The translations under genes and the position numbers were made by a program. A stretch of DNA of 64,000 nucleotides, from contig NC_089981.1 in assembly GCF_036417845.1 (NCBI RefSeq), forward strand, positions 23,146,001 to 23,210,000. The letters run 5' to 3'. Source of the DNA: Apteryx mantelli. Lineage: Eukaryota; Chordata; Aves; Apterygiformes; Apterygidae. This document shows, piece after piece, positions 21,851 through 33,200 of this stretch. The first letter of the stretch is position 1. The number at the start of each line of letters is the position of its first letter. The notes under the pieces are model-generated. The model was not told the DNA's origin. It ran no database searches and saw only the letters and a list, made by a program, of their open reading frames with translations.

Positions 21851-24800
21851 CTACAGTGATGACTGTCAAGGAAAACCCACAGGGAAATGAATAATTGTCT
21901 TTTTAGAAGGGTTTGATTAATATTCAGTAAATAAGTAAGATTGGCTCACCAAACAGTGAGCAATGAGAATAAAACTGTTTGTTAGCTAAAAGTCAATGTT
22001 CTTGCACTAAATGAGGGATGGTCACCTAAAAAAAAAACCCAATGAAATTACTCTGGACTGAGATTGTGTTGTGCTATTATCAGCTTACACTCTGGAATTT
22101 CCCAACTTTAAAGCTATCTATCTGGCTTTGAAACTTAAGTCTTAAACTAGTGTTATTCATATAAAAAATTGCAAAAAAGCTGCTGAATACAATTCCAAAA
22201 CATTGCTGTTGCTGTTTTTAAGGTAAGGGCTCAGCCTCTGTGCAGTATGTTAGAAGATTCCATGTATCATCCACAAATTTACAGCACGTAAGCTCTGAAT
22301 GAATTTTCTGATAACTTACAAGTAAATCCATTAAGTAGATTAAGTTGAATTAATTAAAAACAGGGTCCTACCAGAGATCTATCATCTGTGTCACATTTGC
22401 ATTGGACTTGAATGACCTTCCTGACAAATAACGCAGATGCTTCCAACTTTTCAGATAGCAAAAAACTACTACAATCTCCTCTTTGAAGACGTTAAATGGA
22501 GGTTAGCAACTGTTACGATTATTCAGGCTACAGACAAGCTTGAGTCAAGCTAGCACATGTCAGCATCTGTGGAGATCAAGCAAAGACAAGCAAAGTAGGG
22601 GCTTGAATGTCTTAGTCTGATCAGGGAAAAGCAGCTATAAAACTGTTAGCTGGCATGAAGACTCACGAGAGTAACTAACTGGCAGTTTAAATGATGATTA
22701 AGCTGAATAGTGGTTGCCAGGAGGACACAGCAAGCTCTGTCACTAGGGACAAAAAACAAAACCACAGCCTAAGAGCCTGACAGCTCCTCATACCAATATC
22801 CTCTTCTCTATATTCCCAGAACAGCTGGGAGCAATGCAGGCTTTCTTAAAGTATGCTGAAGGAGGAAAAACCTAGGTTAAGCACTACCTCTGAATTGAAT
22901 GTCCCAAGAGTGCCATCTAGGTAGTGTCCTTGTCTGGAAATTGCTCTAACTAATCACTTCAAACGCTTAATTCTAAGCTTGCGCTTAAATGCCTCACTGA
23001 ATTAGTGCCTGTGACTCTCTAAATCCCGAGCACTTTCCCATTCTCTGATTCTACCTTTGCCCTTCTCAGGCTGTTGCTTCTCAAGGTGCCTTTGGACAAA
23101 AGCACAGGGAAGATGACTTCCTCTCTGAAAGGACCAAGGGACTTCAGTGTGCCTTAAGTATGCCCTACTTTCTCTTCACTTCTCGCGTAGCACATCTTCC
23201 GTCCCTAAATCCTGGGAAAGACTCCTCTCACTCTGTTTTATGCCTTTGTGACTGAGCTATTGTGATAAGCAAAGGATGATGACCCAGACTCTAAAACTGT
23301 AGGAAGACACCAGACCATTGCCAAATCTCTCAGAGGGTGAAGGAAAATCTTCTTTTCCAATGCCAGGAGCCCTACTCCAGCAGTTCAGGAGGAATAGGCC
23401 TTGATCTGAGGTAATACAGTGCTGATCCATGTTAATAATAATAGATGTGATCACTTTAATATCCATAGTAGATACTTTGGGTGACCAACCTCTTAACAAA
23501 ACTCAGCTCCCACACAGAAGGACTTATTTGCCCTTTTTTATTATTTGGGGTTTTGGGGAATTTTTTCTACATGAAGTTAATTCAGATCTGTTTTTTATGG
23601 ACAGCAGCAGGGGAGAAGTAGGGCTGTTCTTCCTGTTCCTCCCTGAATTGCTGGCAACAGGTCTGCCCAGAAGTGATGATGGGGTGTGAGAGCTTCACTG
23701 TCAGGCAACTGGCACAAATTACTTTGAGGAAACAATGTATCCCTCTGTGTCTGCCAGTTTGACTTCCTACAGGGAAGCCACTCTGGTGCCAGTTTATGGA
23801 CTGGTATTATACTGAAAGTATAATTTTTTCATTTAGCAAAAACAGACGTGTTAGTGCTTGTCTCCTTTCCACCACAGGAATACAGTGCTGTAACTCAGAA
23901 TAAGTTACTGATGTATAATCTGATAAGATTAGACAAATTCTAATCCATCTATTCTCTCCACAAGGTGAGTCAAAATTCCTGTAGGTGGGAACTGTGGCTT
24001 CACAGGTTCAAGGAGATGATACAGATGTAAGGTCTAATTCTTCAATTTGTATACAAACACTAAATCAATGGAATTCCTGTGTATGCAGAACTCCCTCAAG
24101 TCAATTATCTCTACTGGGTATTAGATTAGACTTTATCTGCAAGACAAATTGTGTATATGTTGAGTAAACCCAAAATCCAGTTCGTTATGAAAGGTGCTTT
24201 GAAATCTAAGACACCATGCTACTGAAGAATGAGTTTGCATGAAAAAGGCAAATGGTGAAAAAAAAGTCATAAAGCACTGTATTGATAAAGATAACGTCTC
24301 CCATTATTTGTCTGGGACCTTTCCTCTCATGCTAGCTTTACTATTCTACCTCTGCTCTTAAATCATGTTGAAATTTAAGGCTTTTTATATTTACTCACAT
24401 TTCTAATACATGTTGTATGAGCAAGTGCACTGGGGGTGAAGGTAAGATGACTACTGTCAGGCAAGCAAAGAAAATTGATGCATTAGCTACCCCAATTTGC
24501 CTTCATTTATGTCCCTTTACCCAAGCCCATCCTCACTGAACTCCCATAAGACAACACCACCACCTACAGCTCAAACATCAGACTCTCCACCATATGCTAA
24601 CTGCACCTCTTTCCCTGTCCTGGAGTCAGACCTTAAGAATAAAAGTTCTTTTCTTCTGAAAAGATATAGTGTCACTTTAACTTTCATTATCCAAATTAGG
24701 GGTTTGGTTTGGAAAGAAAAACAAAAGAGAGAAAACACCTCAACACAAGTTTAAAAAAAGAAAATTTCTCCTCTGTGTCTTCATCCTGCACTCTGACCTC

Positions 24801-25834
24801 TGTAGTACAGGGCTTCCCATGAAATGCCTTCATGCTTTGTAAGAGAAGCTATTCAGTTTCAGAGCAACTGGGAAGTTCCTAAAAAAAAAAAAAAAAGTTC
24901 CTTAGAACTTTTTCTATAATTCTATGGATTAAAAATGCCCATGTCAGCAAAGGGAACTCATGAGCTGAATCTTATGGAGACTTTTTTTTTTTTTACTGTT
25001 GGATATGAATACCACAGCATAAAAATCAGTTTATTGCAATTATTTTCCAGTGATTATTTCTCATTTGTTTCTTTGTCCCATGTTGCCAACCACACTGTGG
25101 CTTTGGCAGGCTAAGAGGGATATTTTGCCCTCTATTTCACAAAGGTGGGTACCAAGTTGCATTACACAGTTGAGAGCGCCATGGTATCCACGGTGACAGT
25201 GACAGAGAAAGCTAAAATCTCGTTACTTGCAGATAATAGAAGTGGAAGGGAAGTGAGAGAACCCACAGATGCTATTTTGTCCCACGGCCTTCACCCATTC
25301 CTTCCCAAAGCAGTAAAGCCAATTTGCTAGTGGCCTTTGACTCCTTGCCTGTCCTATAAGACTCTGTAAGTGCTTTCCTGTACCAGTGTAGTCCAGCTGT
25401 TAGTAGGAAAAGCTACAACATAGGAAAGACTAATGATTACCTGAATTTATTGTCTGTAACCCTGGTTGTGCCTGTTTATGTGCCATGTTTTCTATTGCCA
25501 CCAGATGTACAGTTATGCAGAATAATGCATACAAATTGTTCTTAAGATGCAATCCTAAGCCACTCAGGTAGCTGTTTATAGCTTCAGCATCAAGATAGTT
25601 GTTTATAGCTTTGGCATTAGTCCAGCCAAAAAAGCTGAACTGGGTTTGTTCAGGTCTTTTGTAGTGTGTTGTCACATGATTAACCAATTCATGATCAAAG
25701 GAGGTTTAAATGGACTATTTAAGTATGTTTCAGAGAATTGCAGGTAAGAGCCATGAAATTTTAAAAAACAAGAAGTAAACAAGCGTGTGTAAATTTACTG
25801 GCAGCCTTGCTTAAATAGAAGACTGAAAATTCAC
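21851..25834. other. Intergenic, no gene recognised
   Basis: Non-coding sequence with an A-run near 24880-24896 and a T-run near 24982-24994. Short frames show no family resemblance. Confidence 0.5.
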
Positions 25835-25965
25835 TGGATGGGAGAGTTTTTAGTGAAAAGGCACAATAAGCTTAATAAATTCTCATTTCAAATACCATGG
25901 TCCATGAAGTCAGTGGTACTGGAGCTAATTTACGTTAGCAAGGATCTGGGATTGCCAGTGTATAC
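25835..25965. repeat. Relic of a palindromic amniote interspersed repeat
   Basis: CCATGAAGTCAGTGGTACTG, then GAGCTAATTTACGTTAGCAAG and GATCTGGGA, resembles the family order TTGAAGTCAGTGGAGTTAC, GATTTACACCAG, GATCTGG. Diverged. Boundaries approximate. Confidence 0.35.
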
Positions 25966-26151
25966 TTCCAGACGCCTGCAGTATTCATGCAGTGCTATAT
26001 ATTACACAAATACTGAGAGGAGTAGAAAATGACTGCTGCCAGTGCTGAAAAGTGATTGACAGTGGTTTGTGATTGGACACAGCCACAGGGCTCTGTGGTG
26101 CAAACGCCTAAGCAATCAGCAGAGGACCCAGAAGAATTCTGAAGATGCCAT

Positions 26152-26162
26152 GGGGGGGGGGG
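26152..26162. repeat. Homopolymer run of 11 G
   Basis: An isolated 11-base G run on the plus strand. Prone to sequencing-length error and to slippage. Confidence 0.9.
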
Positions 26163-26443
26163 ACGACTCTGAGGAGTCACAGGTGGAAGCAAAGAGGACT
26201 TTGTGGCCTGTCTTAGCATCAGAGTTAGCACCTGTAGCTCCACTGGGTACATCCTAATCCCTGTGGGCTAGGACAACCTGTGTGTGCGTAATGGATCTGT
26301 TCACATGCTTACAGACTTCAGTGCTGTTAGACAAATGCATTTTGTGGTTGATCCCAATGGTATTAGCTGCAAGACGTGTCTGCCATCTGAGATAAGGACC
26401 CTTCCACAGCCGTGTGTAGTAGACTTTTTAACTTTGCCAGGTT

Positions 26444-26460
26444 GACCACTAGAGGGAAGT
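26444..26460 (+). promoter_or_regulatory. CTCF-like motif
   Basis: TGACCACTAGAGGGAAG contains CCACTAGAGGG, a good match to the vertebrate CTCF core CCASYAGRKGGC, missing only the final GGC. Single-motif evidence only, with no occupancy information. Confidence 0.3.
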
Positions 26461-26485
26461 CATACACATTTGCACTAGGTGCCTT

Positions 26486-26523
26486 ATGGAGTAAGAGGTG
26501 AGTAAAAATGGAGTAAGAGGTGA
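26486..26523. repeat. Two copies of a 16-bp motif at 22-bp spacing
   Basis: ATGGAGTAAGAGGTGA occurs at 26486-26501 and again at 26508-26523, separated by a 6-bp spacer. A local tandem duplication. Confidence 0.85.
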
Positions 26524-29500
26524 AAAGCAGAAAAGAAGTTTTTCACACAGAGAGGGGGTGCCAGATCCCACCAATGTAAGTGTGTTGTACTCCCCAGAAA
26601 TTAGATCATGTGGCACTGTATAGACAGTCATTTACTATTGCATATCTGTGAGATCCAGAGTAATTGGTCAGCTAGAAGAACATTCTACGAAATTCCATGT
26701 TTAAAGTTGTGTGCATATTTGTTTCCAAGACCTTGCCTTAGACAATATAGAACACAAAGTTAATACTCTATATTATTTTCCAGAGTTGTATGATAGCTAG
26801 GAGTAGCTTAAATGCACTGCACCATCACTAATGCTGGCAGAGCAATCACCATGATTTATGCATGAGAGGGAAGAGGTTTTTCATTTGTAATTATCCAAAT
26901 CTTTACAGGTCGGGTCAAAAATTTTTAAGTGACCTTGGGACTCAAACATCTGACAGGTACATACACAGAACTGAACTGAACTGCTATCAAAAAGCTATGC
27001 CAAAAGTTTGACATACATATTCAGCTACATTTTGCGGAAGGATCTCTGAAACATTAGAATTCAGTATAGTTTGTCCACAGACCTAAATCTTTCTCTTTCT
27101 CCGTATATCTTATTGTCATCTGTGTCCCTGTTCCTGTTTATCTCTATGTCACCTAGGTGCTTACAAGCAACAAGAATCTTCAACTGCTGTTACTGCTTGA
27201 ACAGTTTCTGCTATAATGTGTATAAGAACAGTATCTTGACCCTTTTGCTTTTCTACTCTTCCTCATGATTCTCTCTGCTTTATAGGCAAATTTGTTTCTT
27301 TTTGTCATGTTTGAAAGAGTCAGCTTGATTTCACACTACTGGTAATCAGACAGAAATCACCCTACCCTTTTGAATCTATAACACCTGCTAAGTGACTAAA
27401 CTGTAGCAGAAAGTATTTTGTTGTTTGCTTTCAAGTGTTCCAAGATTTCATGGCTTATGGCAAGAAATGGAGAAGAAAGGTTGCTTTGTGGCTGCTGGAT
27501 TGGGACTCCAAACTCGGTTTCAAGTCTGGTTCAGTTGTAGACCTGCCAAGTGACATTGGGTAAATCATTTAATCTGTCTGTACCACACCTCCATCTTTGT
27601 AAACTGAGGAGAGTCATCACTGGGGGAGGGACTGACACATACTTACGTTTGACCAGCACTTCTTACAATACAGCCTCCACTCAGAGTTGGACCTCTACAT
27701 CAAATTGTAACATACAATCTAATAACCCATGAATGGTGACATGAAGAACACACATGCAGTGAGAACTACTTCTAAACACTTTTAGTGAAAACACCCATCA
27801 GAATGGAACCAGTCTTAAGGCTGGGTCTTCACTTCCCCAGCACTGATGTGAGTTTACTGAGCACATTCTTTAAAAGCCAGTTTATACCTGTCTACGACCT
27901 GGTCTTTGGACTTTCAAGGGACATATGATCTTGTTCCCATCTAAGTTCATTACAAGTATTTTGCACACTTCCTTCATTCCAGTTCAGGACTATTATTCTT
28001 TCCATGTGAGTTGTGTGTTTGTACTTTAGTGTACGTATATTTTATGTTTCTTAATAGAAGTGGGATAAGTGGAAAACCCAATGAAACACCTCTTATATGA
28101 CCTCTCTTATCCTGTGTCTTGCAAGTTCTGGGACTACTAATGTCAGTCTCTGTGATTTACCCGGTGGGGTGAAGTTGTTTTGACCTGCAATAACAAAGTA
28201 CATCATTGTTGACTTGTGTGTTATAAAAATGATGCACAATACTCACATCTAGAAGTCAGAATAAACCTTTTATGCAGCTCTTTGTCAGTTCTACAAATGG
28301 TTGCAGTTAATCGAGGCTATAAAACTTTCCTTCGGGCACTGGTATTCAGCTTTCACATTGGGAAATGCAGCTTGAGTTTGACATTTTAAATACAGGTGGT
28401 ATTATCTAATGAAATAACTTAGGGTTTGAAAATTCCCATCAGTGAAAAAGCACAAAATGACTGTCGAGTGAGGGTATTTAAAAACACCTTTTGGAGCACA
28501 GGGAGAAGAAGAGACATCTTACTGACACTATTATTTTGCTAATTTTTCCTGAAGACACTTTTAACTAGACCAGGGGTCTAGAGTCCCATCGGTGCATGCA
28601 TGTAATTTTCATTAACATTAATGGGAGCTATGTGTATGACCGGATGAGGGCACACATTGAATTCAAAATTCTTTTTTCCTTTATTAAAAGGTGCCATGCA
28701 AGTGCTGATGTGAGGGAAGCCCTGGAGACTTTTTTTTCTACCTTGCCATAATGAACACAGTAGATTTAGCAAACATTTCAGGACATCTGCAGGATTTTTT
28801 TTTCATTTGGTACTTTACAAATTTGCCAACTAGCTCCATCTCAGGTGCTAGGTAAAGAATGGAGGAGAAGGAAAGGAAAGTTTCCCAGGTGATGACAAAC
28901 AGTGTGGAAATCCTGTGGGCTTTTATCTGAGGTTTTTGTAGTGAGTCACTGGCTAGACATTTTCTAACTGACAGGTAGGTGTATGAAGGGTAGGGATGGC
29001 ATTTGGAATTTTGCTCCTAAGAAGCCCTCACAGAAACAACATTATATCTATTCGGATTGTTTTCTTAGCATTTCCTGAAGTTCTGGACACTCAGAAAGGG
29101 ATGACACAGAGGAGAGAGACAAGATCATGGTGGAAAAGGCTGAGCAAAATATAATGCCTTCTGGGATTGTGCTATGATAGTACATGCCATACTGTCTCCA
29201 AGGCAAGCCCATGCCTAAAGGGCACAATCTATCCTTAAGTGTATATAAGTGACCTACTAACCAGAGTGGAAAAAGAGCAGGTGATCTGATTTACTGCTTT
29301 TCCGAGGGAATAACTTATTCCTTAGTAGGAGAAATTTGAAGAAGGCACTCCTCCTAATGCACGTGCTGCTACTCCCATGGGGATCGCTGAACATTTTTCA
29401 GAGCAGTAACACACCAGCTTTTCAGCAGAACTGCTCAAAAGTCAGTGCAGAACTAACAATATTCAAAACAGACTATCCTTCAGTCCTTCAGTTTGTTGTT

Positions 29501-29799
29501 TCATTTCTAGACAGATGAAAAAAAACAAATAATATGCAGAGAATGTATTTCTGATACAACTTTTCAAAGTCCTTTTCAAGGATCTCAAAACATATCATAA
29601 AGAGCAGGTAAGTTGCAAAATTTCTCTGAAAAGGAAGGAAATGAAGAAAAGAAAGCTCAGGGCAGAGATGAGTTTTTAGGCATCGCAATTTTGGTCTGCC
29701 TATCTTTAGCTAATTTAAATAGGTTCAAGTTTAAGAGAGCAGGGTAACTGCAAGTGGAGTGCCATGTATCTTTGACACATAAACTCACTAGTTAGTTCT
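26524..29799. other. Intergenic, no gene recognised apart from a MIR relic
   Basis: AT-rich non-coding DNA. Short frames only, none recognisable. Confidence 0.5.
27490..27640 (+). repeat. MIR SINE relic
   Basis: GGATTGGGACTCCAAACTCGG, then GTTTCAAGTCTGGTTC and AAGTGACATTGGGTAAATCA, follow the MIR order: GGACTGGGAGTCAGGAGACC, then GGGTTCAAATCCCGGC, then GTGTGACCTTGGGCAAGTCA. TTTGTAAACTGAGGA follows. Confidence 0.6.
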
Positions 29800-29890
29800 G
29801 AAATTCTTGGTCAAAGTGACTTGCCCAGCCTCATATGGTAAATCAAAAGGAGGAGAGCCCATGAGACAGGACAGAGTCCTGCTTCTTAAA
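29800..29890 (-). repeat. MIR SINE relic, antisense
   Basis: TCAAAGTGACTTGCCCAGCC followed by TCATATGGTAAATCAAAAGG matches the antisense MIR core AAGTGACTTGCCCAAGGTCACACAGC. Short fragment. Confidence 0.5.
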
Positions 29891-29986
29891 GTTTGTTTAT
29901 TCAACCAGTTCATAACACTTTCTTCCTGTTCCAGCTGTATCATTTAAACACTACAGTACTACAGTTTGCTTCAGCTTTTTATATCG

Positions 29987-29999
29987 CCAGCAGGTGGGG
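29987..29999 (+). promoter_or_regulatory. CTCF-like motif
   Basis: CGCCAGCAGGTGGGGA contains CCAGCAGGTGGGG, one base from the classic CTCF core CCAGCAGGTGGC. Same orientation as the motif near 26444. It lies about 180 bp from the polypyrimidine tract. Motif evidence only. Confidence 0.35.
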
Positions 30000-30179
30000 A
30001 TTTAAAAAGCACTTTGCTGTTCACCTTTCGGTCATCCTCATAGCCTTCATCTTCGTATTGTTTTATTTTGCTAGAGGCTTTCCCAATAGGCTCGCTTTTT
30101 CTCTGAAAAGCTGGATCACCTACAGAGCTGGGAACTGTGACCTTCTAGTGCTTGAATGGTTCTATAGAAACTTCAGAAC

Positions 30180-30285
30180 TTCTTCTTTCCTTCCCTTCCC
30201 TTCCCTTCCCTTCCCTTCCCCTTTCCCTTTCCCTTTCCCTTTCCCTTTCCCTTTCCCTTTCCCTTTCCTTTTTTCTTTTCTTTTC
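30180..30285 (+). repeat. 106-nt uninterrupted polypyrimidine tract, (TTCCC)6 then (CTTTCC)8
   Basis: Every base from 30180 to 30285 is C or T. Six TTCCC pentamers (30191-30220) switch to eight CTTTCC hexamers (30221-30268), then T-rich sequence. The minus strand is a homopurine tract with more than ten GGG runs separated by AA or AAA, so it can form G-quadruplexes. The homopurine-homopyrimidine duplex can also form triplex (H-DNA). A 134-codon frame that reads through it as PFPFPF is a by-product and begins at TTG. Confidence 0.95.
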
Positions 30286-33200
30286 AAAGGTCATTAAAAT
30301 ACAGGCTCTAGAAAGTCTGAAAACCCCTCCTACAATTCTTTGGTCTTTAGGGAGGCAGGGAAAGCGCTTCAGGATTTGGTATTCTGGACTGCTCTGTTCA
30401 ATATCTCATGGATTTTGGAGCTTGATTTTTCAGTCTGTGATAAATAGTAATTGTACTTCTAAGTTAGCAGCATTGGCATAGGCCTATCTTCTAAATATTA
30501 TTCTAGTACCCCATTGATGGTGCTCCCACTTGGGATATATTTCAACCTCTTCGTTACTGAGAACTCCAAAGAAAATTCAGTTACTGCAGAAGGTGCAGTT
30601 AGGAAACACATTTTTAAAGGCAGATGTTATTTTTCCCTTTTGATATAAAACCAGTATTTTGACCAATCTAAGATATTGCTTGTACAAATGAATAGGCCTC
30701 AGCGTGCTAATCTTCAAATCAGCCTCTCACTTCTTGCTTGTGCAAGTGCTAGTAGAAGAACTCTGTAGCTGCTTTCCTTTTGTTGAGTGTTGACCCTTCA
30801 AATTATTCATATTCCTCATTTCTTTACTTTCATATATTACATCAGATGAAACTCTCCCTATCGCTTTAAGCTTGGCTCAGCTGTCAGGTGTGCCGGCTGT
30901 TGCTAACCTGCACCTGCCTTACAGTTTTCCTCTCAACTATTGTCCTAACTCAGGAACTACCTCATGTGATCTGTCTTCCTTAAAAGCTTATCTTTTGCAC
31001 TTGCCATTACTATGTGTGGCAATTTGATGAATAGATATAGATCTGCTCACTGGTGCATAGTGGCCTCAGTCTCTTGGCTCCTTTGTTCTATTTGCCTACT
31101 GCTTAGCTTGGCATTCTTGCTTGGCGTTCTTTTTTATTGTTTTTGAGTAATGCCTTTTGTTTTCTGCAAGACAAAGAGCAAAGTCCCACTTTTCCACCTC
31201 ATCAATCTCTTTACTCATCTTTTACCAAATACCTGGGAATGTATATTTCTGTGGACCAGGGGAACCTTCATCGTTCTGCCCTTGCCATCAGTCTCTGGCT
31301 GGTCTTTACCTCTAATTCTTCCTTTCAACATTTTGTGGGAAACCAGGGTTAGATGTCATCTTCTCAAATTCCCAGTGGGTGCTGAATCACTACAAATCTG
31401 TGCATTTTGCTATTTCCCACTATGTGTCAAATGCCAGATACGCCATACCTCCAAAAGGTGTGGCATGCCTCTGGATCACTTTTACTCCCCGAGGGCCAAT
31501 TTCTATAATTCTCCCTGCAGTTGGAATGGCAGGCTATTGTGACCAAGAGATTCTTGTTGTTAAAAGCCAAATCATCCAACAGCATAACCTTTACATATCT
31601 TGTATTGCTCCAGTTCATTTGGGCATTCATTTCAGCCCAATAGATATATTCCCTGTTTTGTCTCATGAGTACCTCTATGCGCACATATAAAACATGCATT
31701 CATGCATGCATCCATGCCCATTCTTAGCAGTTGTATGGTTACTACTGGTTCCCTTTTAAACAAAACCCTACTCTGCAAGTATAACTAAAACCACTGTGCA
31801 TGTATAATTCATTCTGTACCTCTTGCCTTCCCTGGTAATAGCTCCTTATGGTCTGAAGAACTAATTATTTCACTTGTTCATCCTAGTCGATACTTTTCAG
31901 GCTTCTTGAAATCTCCGAAGAGAAATGCAGGGTTACTGTAGGATGTTGAAGGACTCTGCTCCACAGACCCATCTGTGTTAAACTTCAGAAAATTTGCTTT
32001 GCTCAGTGTATCTGACATCATACAACTTCACTGCACGTGGTTGGAGTGCCAATAAAACATTCATGGTAGCTGAAAATGTGCTCAACAACCACTTCTTTAT
32101 GACAGAGTCCAATGGCTTGTGATAAGGCTGCACACTCATTTTGTGGCAGAAGTTAAACAGATAAAATTGCCCCACAACACAGCAGCACAGTCAGAAGCTG
32201 GGTCTGTGTTTTCACATACCTATTTTCTATGTCTTGACCACCAAATGCTCTGGGGTTTTGGCTCTACTGTTCCTAGGCTTCCTTGCAGCTGGTACTGCTC
32301 CACACAGCTTCAGGATTTCAAGAACGGTGCCTTATTCATCATTTTCTTTACTTGTTGGGGTTCTTGAGTGTTTATCAATGGGCATTAATTGTCTCAAGGA
32401 TGCACTGTCTTCAGAATCCGAAGAGATATCTGGCCATCTGTCAGTTTGTAAGGTGTCAAGTTTGTAAGGGAAGAGAAAACACGGTCATGGAAAAAGAAAT
32501 CTACTGAGGACTCCTCAATACATAGAAACAACATCTGACTCAGGAAGTCCCTGAGCTGAAAACAATTGGATCCTGAGAGAGTACTCAGTACAAAGTATAT
32601 ATGCTTGCTCTGGACTTACTCTGCCCTAAGTATCTGTTCATAGTTACTAATGGAGACACAATATTCAGTTAGGTGGACATCACTTGATTTGACAACCCAA
32701 GACAGACATTCTTTTGGTCTGTTGTACCTCAAAGACAGGGCTGAGGTCAGTTACCACAAATCCATTCTCACCCTGAAATGTCTGATTGCTTTCACATTTG
32801 GTTTCCATCAAAAGCCAGTCACAAGCTTCATGCATTAAACCCATAAATGTGTCTGTACAGAGTATTTATGTTTTTATGAAATACAAAGTTCAGTGTGTTG
32901 AAAAACTTTACACAGAGGTTTCACATTGCCTCATTAAGTTGGAAAGAGCTTAACAGTTCAGTGAGGCACAAGTGATGACAGCAGCAGGTTTGAGAAAAAG
33001 GCATTAATATTTCCAATGGGATAAAGAGAGTCCACAGTCCAGAGGAAGGAGTCCTGTGAAATCAGAGAACAAGGCATCATTTGCTGAAGGAGGAAGCAGA
33101 ACTGAATTTGAATTTGAATCCCTCAGGAGAGCCCTCAGAATGGGAGTATACAGAGGATGCTTCCCCAGCTTGCAGGACTCTCTTGTGAAGGCAATCTGAG

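Noticed and set aside
24879-24896. A-run as the tail of a processed pseudogene
   Set aside because: No upstream coding remnant or polyadenylation signal could be recognised. The same holds for the A-runs near 6377 and 47382.
29893-30297. 134-codon frame ending in PFPFPF repeats
   Set aside because: It starts at TTG and its C-terminal half is the polypyrimidine tract read as protein.
31137-31690. Three overlapping plus-strand frames, possibly a broken gene
   Set aside because: I looked for a frameshifted pseudogene, but the three translations share no family signature and no continuous alignment could be proposed.
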